Part shown: piece after piece, positions 42,327 to 49,782 of the stretch
How the letters are laid out: the number at the start of each line of letters is the position of its first letter
Numbering within the stretch: the stretch's first letter is position 1
NCBI GenBank assembly: GCA_006384855.1
Contig: VCJN01002955.1
Coordinates: 286,501 to 350,500, forward strand
Reading direction: 5' to 3'
Length of the DNA: 64,000 nucleotides
Source of the DNA: Tetraselmis striata
Taxonomy: Eukaryota > Chlorophyta > Chlorodendrophyceae > Chlorodendrales > Chlorodendraceae
Notes under the pieces: generated by a model
What the model was told of the DNA's origin: nothing
What the model saw: only the letters and a program-made list of their open reading frames with translations
The model's database searches: none
Position numbers and translations under genes: made by a program

Positions 42327-42779
42327 TCACGACAAATAACCGCCCTCCATAAGCTGCACATACTGCGGTTTCAGGGCACCCGACCTATCGGGTAAAGAAC
42401 ACCCGCAGGGGTACCGAAGCGACCTGTGTGGAACCACGCTCCCTTGTAAATTTCCATCCAAAACCACCGTCTTGACCCGCTTCTGCCCACCGCTCGTCCA
42501 GCGGAAGGTGACGCTCGGCGGGACCGCGCGATTCTGGTCGAGGCCCGCGTGGTACGAGTTTGGGCGTTCCAGGTGCACCGAAAACCGCCCGTCGCCGGAC
42601 ACGGTCACGGCCCCCCGGTTTACGCCCGCGGCACCCCCGTCGAACGCCTGCCCGGGACTGTGGAACGGGAGCCCGGACCCCGAAAAGCTGTACCCAACGT
42701 AGAACGGGGCGGGAGCCTCGTACTCCAGTCGAAGATCGTCCACGCCGCCTGTCACGACCCCCGACACCGTCACGCTCAT
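42327..42779 (-). CDS. Beta-rich hypothetical protein, 150 aa
   Basis: 150 residues from ATG 42777-42779. It is Ser/Gly/Val-rich with alternating hydrophobic residues, as in beta sandwiches. The phrases SGSGLPFHSPGQ, RFSVHLERPNSYHAGLD and VPPSVTFRWTS resemble small beta-fold proteins conserved in algal giant viruses, but I can give no family name. Convergent with the kinase-like gene (8-bp gap) and divergent from the next. Confidence 0.55.
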   Translation of the reverse strand: MSVTVSGVVTGGVDDLRLEYEAPAPFYVGYSFSGSGLPFHSPGQAFDGGAAGVNRGAVTVSGDGRFSVHLERPNSYHAGLDQNRAVPPSVTFRWTSGGQKRVKTVVLDGNLQGSVVPHRSLRYPCGCSLPDRSGALKPQYVQLMEGGYLS

Positions 42780-42903
42780 CTTCTTCTTCTTGATGTTTAC
42801 TGCATATATGAATGAACTCGACAGCACCCTCCCGCGGCACTCCTCACCCGAAAGTGCGTTTGTCCTCGATTTTTTTTTACAGGACCTAGGCCCAACAACA
42901 ACC

Positions 42904-43695
42904 ATGCCTATCCCGAACGTCGCTAAATCCGCAACCACATCGCTTGCAGCTCGCGCGCCAAAGTTCTCGTGCCGTCTCGGAGGGTTCCACCTCATCATGC
43001 TCGCGGCGTTTACGCTCTTGGGGTTCTACGTTTGCTTCAACCAAATCAAAGCCCTCAAGATCGACGTCCTCTCCCTGAAGGCTCTCCTTCAGGACTCCCA
43101 GAGATTTAAGGCCCCCGGGCTCGCGGAACAGGCGACGGTCGGGTCTGCGGGGGGCGGGGGGGGCAAGGGAGTAGGAGGAGTAGGCGGCGGCGGAGCCGAC
43201 GGAGACGGCGACGGGATCGCGTATCCACCGCAGGTCTTCACGCGCAACCAGAACGGCCATGACCACGGCCACGGCTTCGAAAATGTCGACAACCCCGACG
43301 CCGAGGATCTCCAAGACGCGGGTCTCCGGGACATGCTTTCGGACCTTGTGAACGCGGCCACGTCGGAGGAGGGGGTCGGAGGCGTGACAGTCTTCGTGGG
43401 CACGGGTCCCGACCACGCCCGAGAGGGACGCGACGATACCCGTGCCCACGAGGGAGGACATTACGCTAGCGAACCTCGCGAGGTCGTCGCCGACATCCAG
43501 GACATCACCGATGAGTCCCTCGCCTCGGGAGACATCGCCGATTTCCAGGAGGTGGACGACGCCGTAGACAACCTCGAGAACTTGAACGTAAAGGACCTCA
43601 AAACCCTCGCGGCCGAAAAGGGGATCGTTGTAAAGGCCGGAATAAAAAAGGCGGACATCATCGCTCTCATCAGACACGCCGAATCGTCGGAATAG
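42904..43695 (+). CDS. Membrane-anchored protein with C-terminal SAP/Rho-N-like motif
   Basis: 263 residues from ATG 42904. One TM helix at about 28-46 (FHLIMLAAFTLLGFYVCF), then a Gly-rich and acidic middle (GGGGGKGVGGVGGGGADGDGDG). The last ~40 residues read LNVKDLKTLAAEKGIVV...KKADIIALIRHAE, which fits the helix-extended-helix SAP or Rho N-terminal pattern (L..LK..a...gl...G.K..li..i). SAP-type motifs bind DNA or RNA. A membrane anchor plus a nucleic-acid-binding tip would suit a protein that tethers the genome to the inner virion membrane. Confidence 0.6.
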   Translation: MPIPNVAKSATTSLAARAPKFSCRLGGFHLIMLAAFTLLGFYVCFNQIKALKIDVLSLKALLQDSQRFKAPGLAEQATVGSAGGGGGKGVGGVGGGGADGDGDGIAYPPQVFTRNQNGHDHGHGFENVDNPDAEDLQDAGLRDMLSDLVNAATSEEGVGGVTVFVGTGPDHAREGRDDTRAHEGGHYASEPREVVADIQDITDESLASGDIADFQEVDDAVDNLENLNVKDLKTLAAEKGIVVKAGIKKADIIALIRHAESSE

Positions 43696-43716
43696 TTTTT
43701 CTACTTCGTTGCCAAC

Positions 43717-44370
43717 ATGTTGGAGGTTATCGCTCGGGTCGTTCACAACGGTCTCCGAATCACGCGCTTTCTGGGCCGAATCGCGAACGCCCCGCGAACC
43801 GCGCTTATCAAACCCCTGGACGGACTCCCGATCAGGCTCGACGTCATAAACACCAGGTGCGCCTCCGAAAAGCGCCGGGTCAGGAACATCTACAGTTCTA
43901 GAAACCTCATCGGCCTCATCGTCACGAGGTTCCTTGATACGACTCGAAGGCGGCTTCACGTCTGGGACGTTCTGAGAGAACAGCCTATCAGCGCGTCGCT
44001 CCTGTACGTCCTCACGTACAGGGGGGGAGTGCAAACTATCACCAGGACGCCCGACGTCGAGTCGGCGTCGCGGAGCACCTACTTGATATCGGGCACCGAG
44101 TCTATCGCCGGCGTCACGGGTGTTCGCAAGAGACGCGTCATCAGCGCGTTCGCCGACAACCACGACGTCACGCGATTCATCAAGAAGATCGAAACCAGCT
44201 CCGGTTTCGTACGCCTAGGGTTCTCCGAAGTTCAGCACTACCTCCGGCTTCGGGGGTTCAATCACCCGATCCGATCCATAACCATTCTGTTCGCCGACAT
44301 GAAAAAGATGCATCTTGACCGTTGCACGGGTTTTCATAAACTACAATCCAGAAATTGTGGGACACCATAG
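43717..44370 (+). CDS. Hypothetical protein, 3' end altered by transposon insertion
   Basis: 217 residues from ATG 43717. It is basic, Arg-rich and helical (RITRFLGRIANAPRTALIK and RKRRVISAFADNHDVTRFIKK). The family is unknown. The transposon at 44339-48395 begins inside the last codons, so the final ~10 residues (KLQSRNCGTP) and the stop are supplied by the element's inverted repeat. Without the element the frame would cross into the end of the convergent gene at 48401 for about 20 codons. The gene may therefore work with a swapped C-terminus. Confidence 0.6.
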   Translation: MLEVIARVVHNGLRITRFLGRIANAPRTALIKPLDGLPIRLDVINTRCASEKRRVRNIYSSRNLIGLIVTRFLDTTRRRLHVWDVLREQPISASLLYVLTYRGGVQTITRTPDVESASRSTYLISGTESIAGVTGVRKRRVISAFADNHDVTRFIKKIETSSGFVRLGFSEVQHYLRLRGFNHPIRSITILFADMKKMHLDRCTGFHKLQSRNCGTP

Positions 44371-44896
44371 GTCCGCTAAGTCCGTCCCTCAAAACGCAAG
44401 GTACTTTATGGTCCCCTCGCGGGGACCTGCTAGCAAGGTTACCCTGGGGGTTTCCCTTGCAGCGCGACTGTGCCGCCATCGACGCGCACGACACAGCCGT
44501 GGGGGTTAGGTTTTTCCTATCAGACCAAGGGATGAGGTTGCGGTCCCTGTCGCATGGCTCTAAGCGCAGCTTCGTATCCTTGCTTGGTGTAGCACGGCGG
44601 GCGCTCTATTCCCGCGAGGAAAATCTGAAGGATGCTGATGGCGGCGTCTTTGTCCCTCGACTTGTAAGGAGATGCGCGACATGCGTTGGATGAACAACGC
44701 CGCAGCTCCCGGACATCGACCATCCGCTCGATTCGTCCCCCTTCGGTAGTCTTCTTCGACCTCAGCATTCTGACAAAAAATGTGGGCATATGGCAACGCG
44801 AACACACTTTCGTCGTGTAGGCTTCGCCGACCTTAACGACCTTCGCCGCAAATCGTGCCGCAGAGGCTTCCATCGCCTTCCGAGGCACGGCTCGTT
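44339..44896 (+). repeat. Left terminal inverted repeat (558 bp)
   Basis: Aligns without gaps to the reverse complement of 47838-48395. Two mismatches are visible: one near 44487 and one in the codon that makes Phe here and Ser in the intact Fanzor. The repeat ends abruptly at 44896. It contains a small hairpin at 44410-44427 (GGTCCCC/GGGGACC with a TCGC loop). Its outermost bases are AACTACAATCCAG. Confidence 0.95.
44520..44888 (-). pseudogene. Duplicated 3' fragment of the Fanzor gene within the left inverted repeat
   Basis: On the minus strand this frame is identical to the last 122 codons of the Fanzor gene apart from one Phe/Ser difference. It covers the RuvC-II glutamate (VGEAYTTKVC), the zinc ribbon (CSRCH...RRCSSNAC) and the RuvC-III aspartate (SRDKDAA), but not RuvC-I. 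The first codon of the frame is GTG; the first ATG is at 44871-44873. It is unlikely to be a nuclease. It may persist because the guide-RNA sequence overlaps it, or it may act as a dominant fragment. Confidence 0.85.
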
Positions 44897-44953
44897 ACAG
44901 CTCGTCACAGCACCCTCCGACATCGTGCAGCCATTCACTACCTTCATTTCGAC

Positions 44954-45799
44954 ATGTCGCTAAGGAGGGTTGCAAAGATATATGGGGTCGGGAAGTCGTC
45001 TGTAGCGCGCTGGGCGCGTGCTCTGGAGGTTCCAGAGACGAAGGGTAGGAAGGTTAGGCAAAGCGCCGTCGCGAGACTAAAACCGAAAATAGCGGAGCAT
45101 CTGCAACAGAATCCTTTCCTGACAGTAGGGGCGCTTCTCAAGAAGGTCCGCGAACAGGGTAAGAAGGTCGGGATGACCACGGTTCATCGAGCTATCCGTG
45201 CCGCGAACTTCAGCAGAAAAAGGACACGACCTCGGTTCGCCCCAAAGGTCCCCACCGCGGAAGAAGGGCGTACTTTCCTGACCTGTCTGAACAATGCGTC
45301 TGAAGTCATCGCCGTGGACGAGACGAGCATCTACGTGGACGACTCACCGAGGTACGGATACACGCTGAAGGGAACACGTTGCGTGCACCGCCGGAAGTGT
45401 CCTGTCCGTACAGGACGCGTGACTCTGCTTTTGGCTGTCTCACCAACGCGCGGCGTCGTTCATCACGAAGTGGTCAAAGGCTCGGTCACATCGGATCGCT
45501 TTGCAGGATTCGTACGGAACATCTCCGCGCCAGGCAGCACAGCGATCCTCGACAATGCGGTATTCCACAAAACGGCTGCTGTGCGAGAGGCCGCTGAAGG
45601 CGCCGGTATCTCACTTTTGTTCACACCTCCGTACAGCCCAGAGTTCAACCCCATTGAGGGATGTTTCAGTGTCATGAAACAGGCGCTCCGCACGCCCGGT
45701 GGGTGCTTAAACGGGGCGTTAGCGACGCTCACGGCGTCGAAAATCTCCGCCTTCTTCCGACATTCTCAAGCGCACGTTCAAGGAGTTGCCGGAAACTAG
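44954..45799 (+). CDS. IS630/Tc1-mariner-type DD34E transposase
   Basis: 281 residues from ATG 44954; the longer frame would start with GTG inside the inverted repeat. Two helix-turn-helix units come first (LRRVAKIYGVGKSSVARWAR and a second near residues 45-80). The catalytic triad follows: Asp in VIAVDETSIYVDD (about 120), Asp in AILDNAVFHKT (about 199) and Glu in YSPEFNPIEGCF, with 34 residues between the second Asp and the Glu (DD34E). It performs cut-and-paste transposition into TA. All catalytic residues are present. A 65-bp gap to the left repeat probably holds its promoter. Confidence 0.95.
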   Translation: MSLRRVAKIYGVGKSSVARWARALEVPETKGRKVRQSAVARLKPKIAEHLQQNPFLTVGALLKKVREQGKKVGMTTVHRAIRAANFSRKRTRPRFAPKVPTAEEGRTFLTCLNNASEVIAVDETSIYVDDSPRYGYTLKGTRCVHRRKCPVRTGRVTLLLAVSPTRGVVHHEVVKGSVTSDRFAGFVRNISAPGSTAILDNAVFHKTAAVREAAEGAGISLLFTPPYSPEFNPIEGCFSVMKQALRTPGGCLNGALATLTASKISAFFRHSQAHVQGVAGN

Positions 45800-45955
45800 C
45801 AAAAAGCTTAACGAGAGCACACAACAGAAGTAAATAAACTCCGCTTCCGGATCTCACAACAAGAGCTTAAGGCTACGCCACTGGAAGGCACGCAACACAA
45901 GAAACGCCGCTGTCCTGACAAGAGCTTAAGAAGACGATCAGCACAAAAAAACCCG
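45800..45955. promoter_or_regulatory. Inter-gene region of the transposon with repeated AAGAGCTTAAG
   Basis: The 156 bp between transposase and Fanzor contain the 11-mer AAGAGCTTAAG at about 45862 and 45920. The pair may be a promoter or a transposase-binding element of the Fanzor gene. This is inference from repetition only. Confidence 0.35.
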
Positions 45956-48214
45956 ATGGAGGGAGACGGAAGGAGCCCTGACGACGAGGAGGACGAAGAT
46001 GCGGGGGCCGATCTACGCGTCGTCAAGCGATGTTTAAGGAAAGCGCTAAACATGTCCACGGACGAGAAGGATCTGTTCGTCTCAAGGGTGGAGGAGCTGG
46101 TCGTCGCGGTGTCCAGGTTGATGCACCACGGGTCGCTTCTGGCAACCAACTACGTCCTCCGACGGATGAACGACGGGAACCCTCCTTCCGACGACCTTCT
46201 GACAGACCAGACGTTCTACAGGCAGTGTATGACGTACTCTTCTTCTTCGGTACGTTCTGGCGCGTACCCTGAAGTGAAGTCGTTCGCCGACACGAAGAGG
46301 CACCTCATCCCCCACACAGAGCAGGTCCCGTACTCCGGAAACTGTGTCAACGCAGCCGCGAGGAAGCTGAAATCTTCCGTTCTCACGATCCTGTCGCACC
46401 GCTTCCACCAGCGCGTCACCTCCGCGGTCCGCGCAATGTTTCCCGATATACCGGACCGTGCCAGGATCGCCATAAAACAGAGGTGCCTCGGCAGACCCGG
46501 AGGGCCTCCCATCGCACTGACTCGAGAGGCGTGGGCCTTCGTTGACGCGGTTAGAGGAGACATCTTCCACGGAGCCGACGTTTATTCGACCGCGGTAGAG
46601 GAGGCCGTTTGGAATTGTCGAGGAATCAAGAAGGCGGACAGAGAGGCCGTGTGCACCGAACTCCTAGCGGGGCGAATGCCCGAGATGGACAGTCTTAAGG
46701 GCTCGGGCCGTGAGGTGGTTACCCATGTTCTGGAGTTCCTCCCCGCTTGCAGAGCACACAGAGGAGCGGTCCCCGACGAAGAAGTTAGGCGCCTCGTGGC
46801 CGCGGCCGCGGGACGCGTTTTCCGGAGGGCGACCGATGAGCAGAAGCAACAGGTAGTGGAGGATGTCATCCACACAACCTCTTCAGCAGACAGGCGTTTC
46901 GGGAGGTTGATAAGCGCGGCGCGCAGCATGCTACGCTTCGCTGGAGTCATCAGCATCGGATGGTTGAAGACACACCCGGCGCGGGCGTTGATCGCCGTCC
47001 GTCGGATGATGCTGGAGGTGGAGGATGGCATCCGTCTCGCCGAGAAGCTCGGAAAGAAACGCCGTCCCAAGCGCTTCCCTCTCCTACCGATCTTCGGGCA
47101 GAGGAGGCAGATGGTGACGTTGGATGCCGACACCCTGGTGGGTCTGTGCAAGGCCGTGGGTATACTGCCGAGCGGAGCAGGGCGGAAAGCCCTGACTGAA
47201 GACTTCAAGCGATCCCTGCTTAGGGTTCCAGCCGGTTTCGTTTTCAGCGACAAAACGTCCTTGGAGAGCGACGGCGTCGCCATCGTGTTGAGGACCTCAA
47301 AGACCAACCCTCTCGCCTCCGCAGAAATGGCGACCAAGGATGACCTAGAAGACATCGTCTTTGACAGAGTGTTGGCGAACGATCCGGGGCGGGCAGACAT
47401 CGCCACCGTCGTCGACTGGACGGACGAGGAAGGGCTGAAGAGGGGATCGACGCGTCTGACGCGCAAGGAGTACTACCAGCAGGCAGGCATAAACCGCCGT
47501 GCAAGGAAGCGCCGCATGAGGGACAGAGCAATATCCGAACACCTGAACAAATGGAAGGAGGCCAGCATCAAGACAGCCGACCCAGAAGCTTTTGAGGAGG
47601 CTCTGAGGGTCAGAATGAGTCCGCTCCCTGGCTCCGAGGGCGACCCCTCAATCGAGGTTGTGTGGGGCCACCAACTGGCCCGGTGGACGTCCATAATGGA
47701 CATGACCGCGTTCGCCGCGAAACGCAGAACACTGGATCGTTTTTGGAGGCACAAGGTTGGTCTCGAGGCGCGACATGATCTGAGCCGCACCGTCGTGGTG
47801 TTTGGAGACGGGAAGTTTTCTGCGTCGGGAAGAGGACAACGAGCCGTGCCTCGGAAGGCGATGGAAGCCTCTGCGGCACGATTTGCGGCGAAGGTCGTTA
47901 AGGTCGGCGAAGCCTACACGACGAAAGTGTGTTCGCGTTGCCATATGCCCACATTTTCTGTCAGAATGCTGAGGTCGAAGAAGACTACCGAAGGGGGACG
48001 AATCGAGCGGATGGTCGATGTCCGGGAGCTGCGGCGTTGTTCATCCAACGCATGTCGCGCATCTCCTTACAAGTCGAGGGACAAAGACGCCGCCATCAGC
48101 ATCCTTCAGATTTTCCTCGCGGGAATAGAGCGCCCGCCGTGCTACACCAAGCAAGGATACGAAGCTGCGCTTAGAGCCATGCGACAGGGACCGCAACCTC
48201 ATCCCTTGGTCTGA
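45956..48214 (+). CDS. Fanzor1-type RNA-guided nuclease (eukaryotic/viral TnpB relative)
   Basis: 752 residues from ATG 45956, in the size range of Fanzor1 proteins. The C-terminal nuclease is complete. RuvC-I is VVVFGDGKFS with Asp near 620, and RuvC-II is VGEAYTTKVC with Glu near 651. The zinc ribbon is CSRCH and CSSNAC. RuvC-III is KSRDKDAAISIL with Asp near 707. The N-terminal ~600 residues are helical and basic, as expected for guide-RNA binding (WED/REC regions). Fanzors use a guide RNA copied from the element end to cut the matching DNA next to a short TAM. They are thought to help the transposon persist by cutting empty sites. No frameshift is seen, so it looks active. Confidence 0.92.
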   Translation: MEGDGRSPDDEEDEDAGADLRVVKRCLRKALNMSTDEKDLFVSRVEELVVAVSRLMHHGSLLATNYVLRRMNDGNPPSDDLLTDQTFYRQCMTYSSSSVRSGAYPEVKSFADTKRHLIPHTEQVPYSGNCVNAAARKLKSSVLTILSHRFHQRVTSAVRAMFPDIPDRARIAIKQRCLGRPGGPPIALTREAWAFVDAVRGDIFHGADVYSTAVEEAVWNCRGIKKADREAVCTELLAGRMPEMDSLKGSGREVVTHVLEFLPACRAHRGAVPDEEVRRLVAAAAGRVFRRATDEQKQQVVEDVIHTTSSADRRFGRLISAARSMLRFAGVISIGWLKTHPARALIAVRRMMLEVEDGIRLAEKLGKKRRPKRFPLLPIFGQRRQMVTLDADTLVGLCKAVGILPSGAGRKALTEDFKRSLLRVPAGFVFSDKTSLESDGVAIVLRTSKTNPLASAEMATKDDLEDIVFDRVLANDPGRADIATVVDWTDEEGLKRGSTRLTRKEYYQQAGINRRARKRRMRDRAISEHLNKWKEASIKTADPEAFEEALRVRMSPLPGSEGDPSIEVVWGHQLARWTSIMDMTAFAAKRRTLDRFWRHKVGLEARHDLSRTVVVFGDGKFSASGRGQRAVPRKAMEASAARFAAKVVKVGEAYTTKVCSRCHMPTFSVRMLRSKKTTEGGRIERMVDVRELRRCSSNACRASPYKSRDKDAAISILQIFLAGIERPPCYTKQGYEAALRAMRQGPQPHPLV

Positions 48215-48395
48215 TAGGAAAAACCTAACCCCCACGGCTGTATCGTGCGCGTCGATGGCGGCACAGTCGCGCTGCAAGGGAAACCCCCAGGGTAACCTTG
48301 CTAGCAGGTCCCCGCGAGGGGACCATAAAGTACCTTGCGTTTTGAGGGACGGACTTAGCGGACCTATGGTGTCCCACAATTTCTGGATTGTAGTT
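47838..48395 (-). repeat. Right terminal inverted repeat (558 bp), includes the Fanzor 3' coding end
   Basis: Reverse complement of 44339-44896. It covers the last ~125 codons of Fanzor plus 181 bp after the stop. Very long inverted repeats that run into coding sequence are not typical for this transposase group, whose ends are usually tens of bases to about 200. Confidence 0.95.
48215..48395 (+). ncRNA. Candidate Fanzor guide RNA scaffold (omega/fRNA) at the right end
   Basis: In Fanzor and TnpB loci the guide-RNA scaffold overlaps or follows the nuclease 3' end and runs to the element's end, and the guide is copied from the flanking DNA. This 181-bp stretch has that position and contains a hairpin at 48307-48324 (GGTCCCC/GGGGACC). 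It has no open frame. The guide would start with TATGTTCACCGC at 48396. An inverted copy of the same stretch lies at 44339-44519. Assignment is by position and analogy. Confidence 0.55.
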
Positions 48396-48400
48396 TATGT

Positions 48401-49741
48401 TCACCGCTTCTTCCTCGCGCCCCCCCGAGTCCGCGCGCGCATGCGACCCCCGCCCTTGACGATCGCGTCGATCTCCGAAGCCGCGCGAGCCAGGAACCCG
48501 CCGCCTCCGAAGAGAAACGCCTCGTCGGGCAGCGGACGCTTCTCCGATAACTCCTGCGACTTATCGACCTGCCTGGACTTGTCCTCCTTGTTCTCCTTGT
48601 CCTCCTTGCCCTCCCCCGCGGGCTTCTCATCCTCGGACGACCCCCTGCCCTGGCCCTGGTCCCGCGTCGGAGCGACCGGCTCGCCGAAACCGAACCCGGA
48701 CGGGCTCGGCTGCGAGGGTTTGTCCCGGGGTGGGGGCCGGGGGTTGTCCTCGGACGAAAACCCGAACGCCGGAGCCGGCGCCGTAGACGCGGGAGCGGGG
48801 GCCGTTGGGGACGGGGACGGGGACGGGACCTGACCCGGAGGCGGAGCCGGAGCGGGTCTCTGCGCACCCTCCCTCCTATCGAACGGCTGTTTCCGATCGT
48901 CACCGAACTCGCGCTGCGGCCTGGGCGGGCGCTGGTCGAACTCGCGCTGCGGCCTGGGCGGGCGCTGGTCGAACTCGCGTTGCGGCCTGGGCCTGTCACC
49001 TTGCACCGTGTCGACCTGTTTGACCACATCGTCGATATCCCGCTGAAGCTGGACCCGACCCTCCTGCTGCTGCTGTTCAAGCTGCCTCATCGGGAAATCC
49101 CCGATGTGCTCCTTGCTCACCTCGATGATCTTATCCATCTGCTTCGCCATGAGCTTCAGTCTGTCGTGCGCGTTCTTGTGGACAGTCTGAACCGTCTTTC
49201 TCATCTGCACGGCGTCCTGCGCCGGGATGATGCTCGCCATCGCGTCCAGCAAATCCGACACGTCCTTCGTCGTCAGCACCGCCTGGTTCTCCGCGACCTG
49301 CACCGAGGCGCTCGCCATGAGCTCGAACAGTTTCTGCACAAACTCCGTAAAGTTCATGAACACCGACGACAGGTGGAGGTACTTGTACTCGTAATATTTT
49401 TGCATGACGATGGCCTTGTTGGTCCGGTTAAGAACCGACTCCGCGCTGGCGCGCATGGACGCGTCGGATATCTGGCTCAGGAGCGCGCTCGTGTCGTCGC
49501 CGGACAACCGCGTGAACGCCTGGATGTTCTTGTACAGGCTGTCCTCCGAGGACACGTCCGCGTTGTTCTCGGATATGTACTTCTCGAAGTTGCCAAACCA
49601 CTCGCGTTCCGCGTCGCTTATATCCTTCATGGAGGATGCAAACCCGATCTGGTTCGTCATCATCGTGTCCAACAGGGTACTGTAGTTCTTGGCGATGTCC
49701 GAAACCGTGCCATTCACGACCTGGCTCTGTTGCGCACCCAT
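48401..49741 (-). CDS. Probable N-myristoylated coiled-coil virion protein with Pro-rich tail
   Basis: 446 residues from ATG 49739-49741. The start MGAQQSQVVNG fits N-myristoylation (Gly2, Ser6). Residues ~10-250 are helical with heptads (KDISDAEREWFGNFEKYISE, LLDAMASIIPAQDAVQMRKT). Residues ~255-300 contain FDQRPPRPQRE repeated three times (from a 30-bp DNA repeat at about 48905-48985). A Pro/Ala/Ser-rich segment follows, then EDKENKEDKSRQVDK and a basic end (GGARKKR). The stop lies 6 bp from the transposon's right flank TA. A lipid-anchored virion protein is likely. Family unknown. Confidence 0.65.
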   Translation of the reverse strand: MGAQQSQVVNGTVSDIAKNYSTLLDTMMTNQIGFASSMKDISDAEREWFGNFEKYISENNADVSSEDSLYKNIQAFTRLSGDDTSALLSQISDASMRASAESVLNRTNKAIVMQKYYEYKYLHLSSVFMNFTEFVQKLFELMASASVQVAENQAVLTTKDVSDLLDAMASIIPAQDAVQMRKTVQTVHKNAHDRLKLMAKQMDKIIEVSKEHIGDFPMRQLEQQQQEGRVQLQRDIDDVVKQVDTVQGDRPRPQREFDQRPPRPQREFDQRPPRPQREFGDDRKQPFDRREGAQRPAPAPPPGQVPSPSPSPTAPAPASTAPAPAFGFSSEDNPRPPPRDKPSQPSPSGFGFGEPVAPTRDQGQGRGSSEDEKPAGEGKEDKENKEDKSRQVDKSQELSEKRPLPDEAFLFGGGGFLARAASEIDAIVKGGGRMRARTRGGARKKR

Positions 49742-49782
49742 TTTCTCCGTCACTAACAAAAAAAAGCAGACTGTAAAACCAA

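Larger units (their letters stand above)
44339..48395. mobile_element. 4,057-bp IS630/Tc1-mariner-type transposon carrying a Fanzor nuclease
   Basis: The element is bounded by 558-bp inverted repeats with at most a few mismatches and is flanked by TA on each side (44337-44338 and 48396-48397), the duplication expected for IS630/Tc1-mariner transposases. It carries two genes on the plus strand: a DD34E transposase (44954-45799) and a full-length Fanzor (45956-48214). It interrupts the junction of two convergent virus genes. Intact frames and near-identical ends suggest recent insertion. Fanzor genes inside mariner-like and other transposons of eukaryotes and giant viruses are known, so the pairing is established. 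The unusual part is that the inverted repeats contain Fanzor coding sequence. Confidence 0.93.

Noticed and set aside
44520-44888. Left Fanzor fragment as an independent functional nuclease
   Set aside because: It lacks the RuvC-I aspartate and the whole RNA-binding part. It is a by-product of the inverted repeat.
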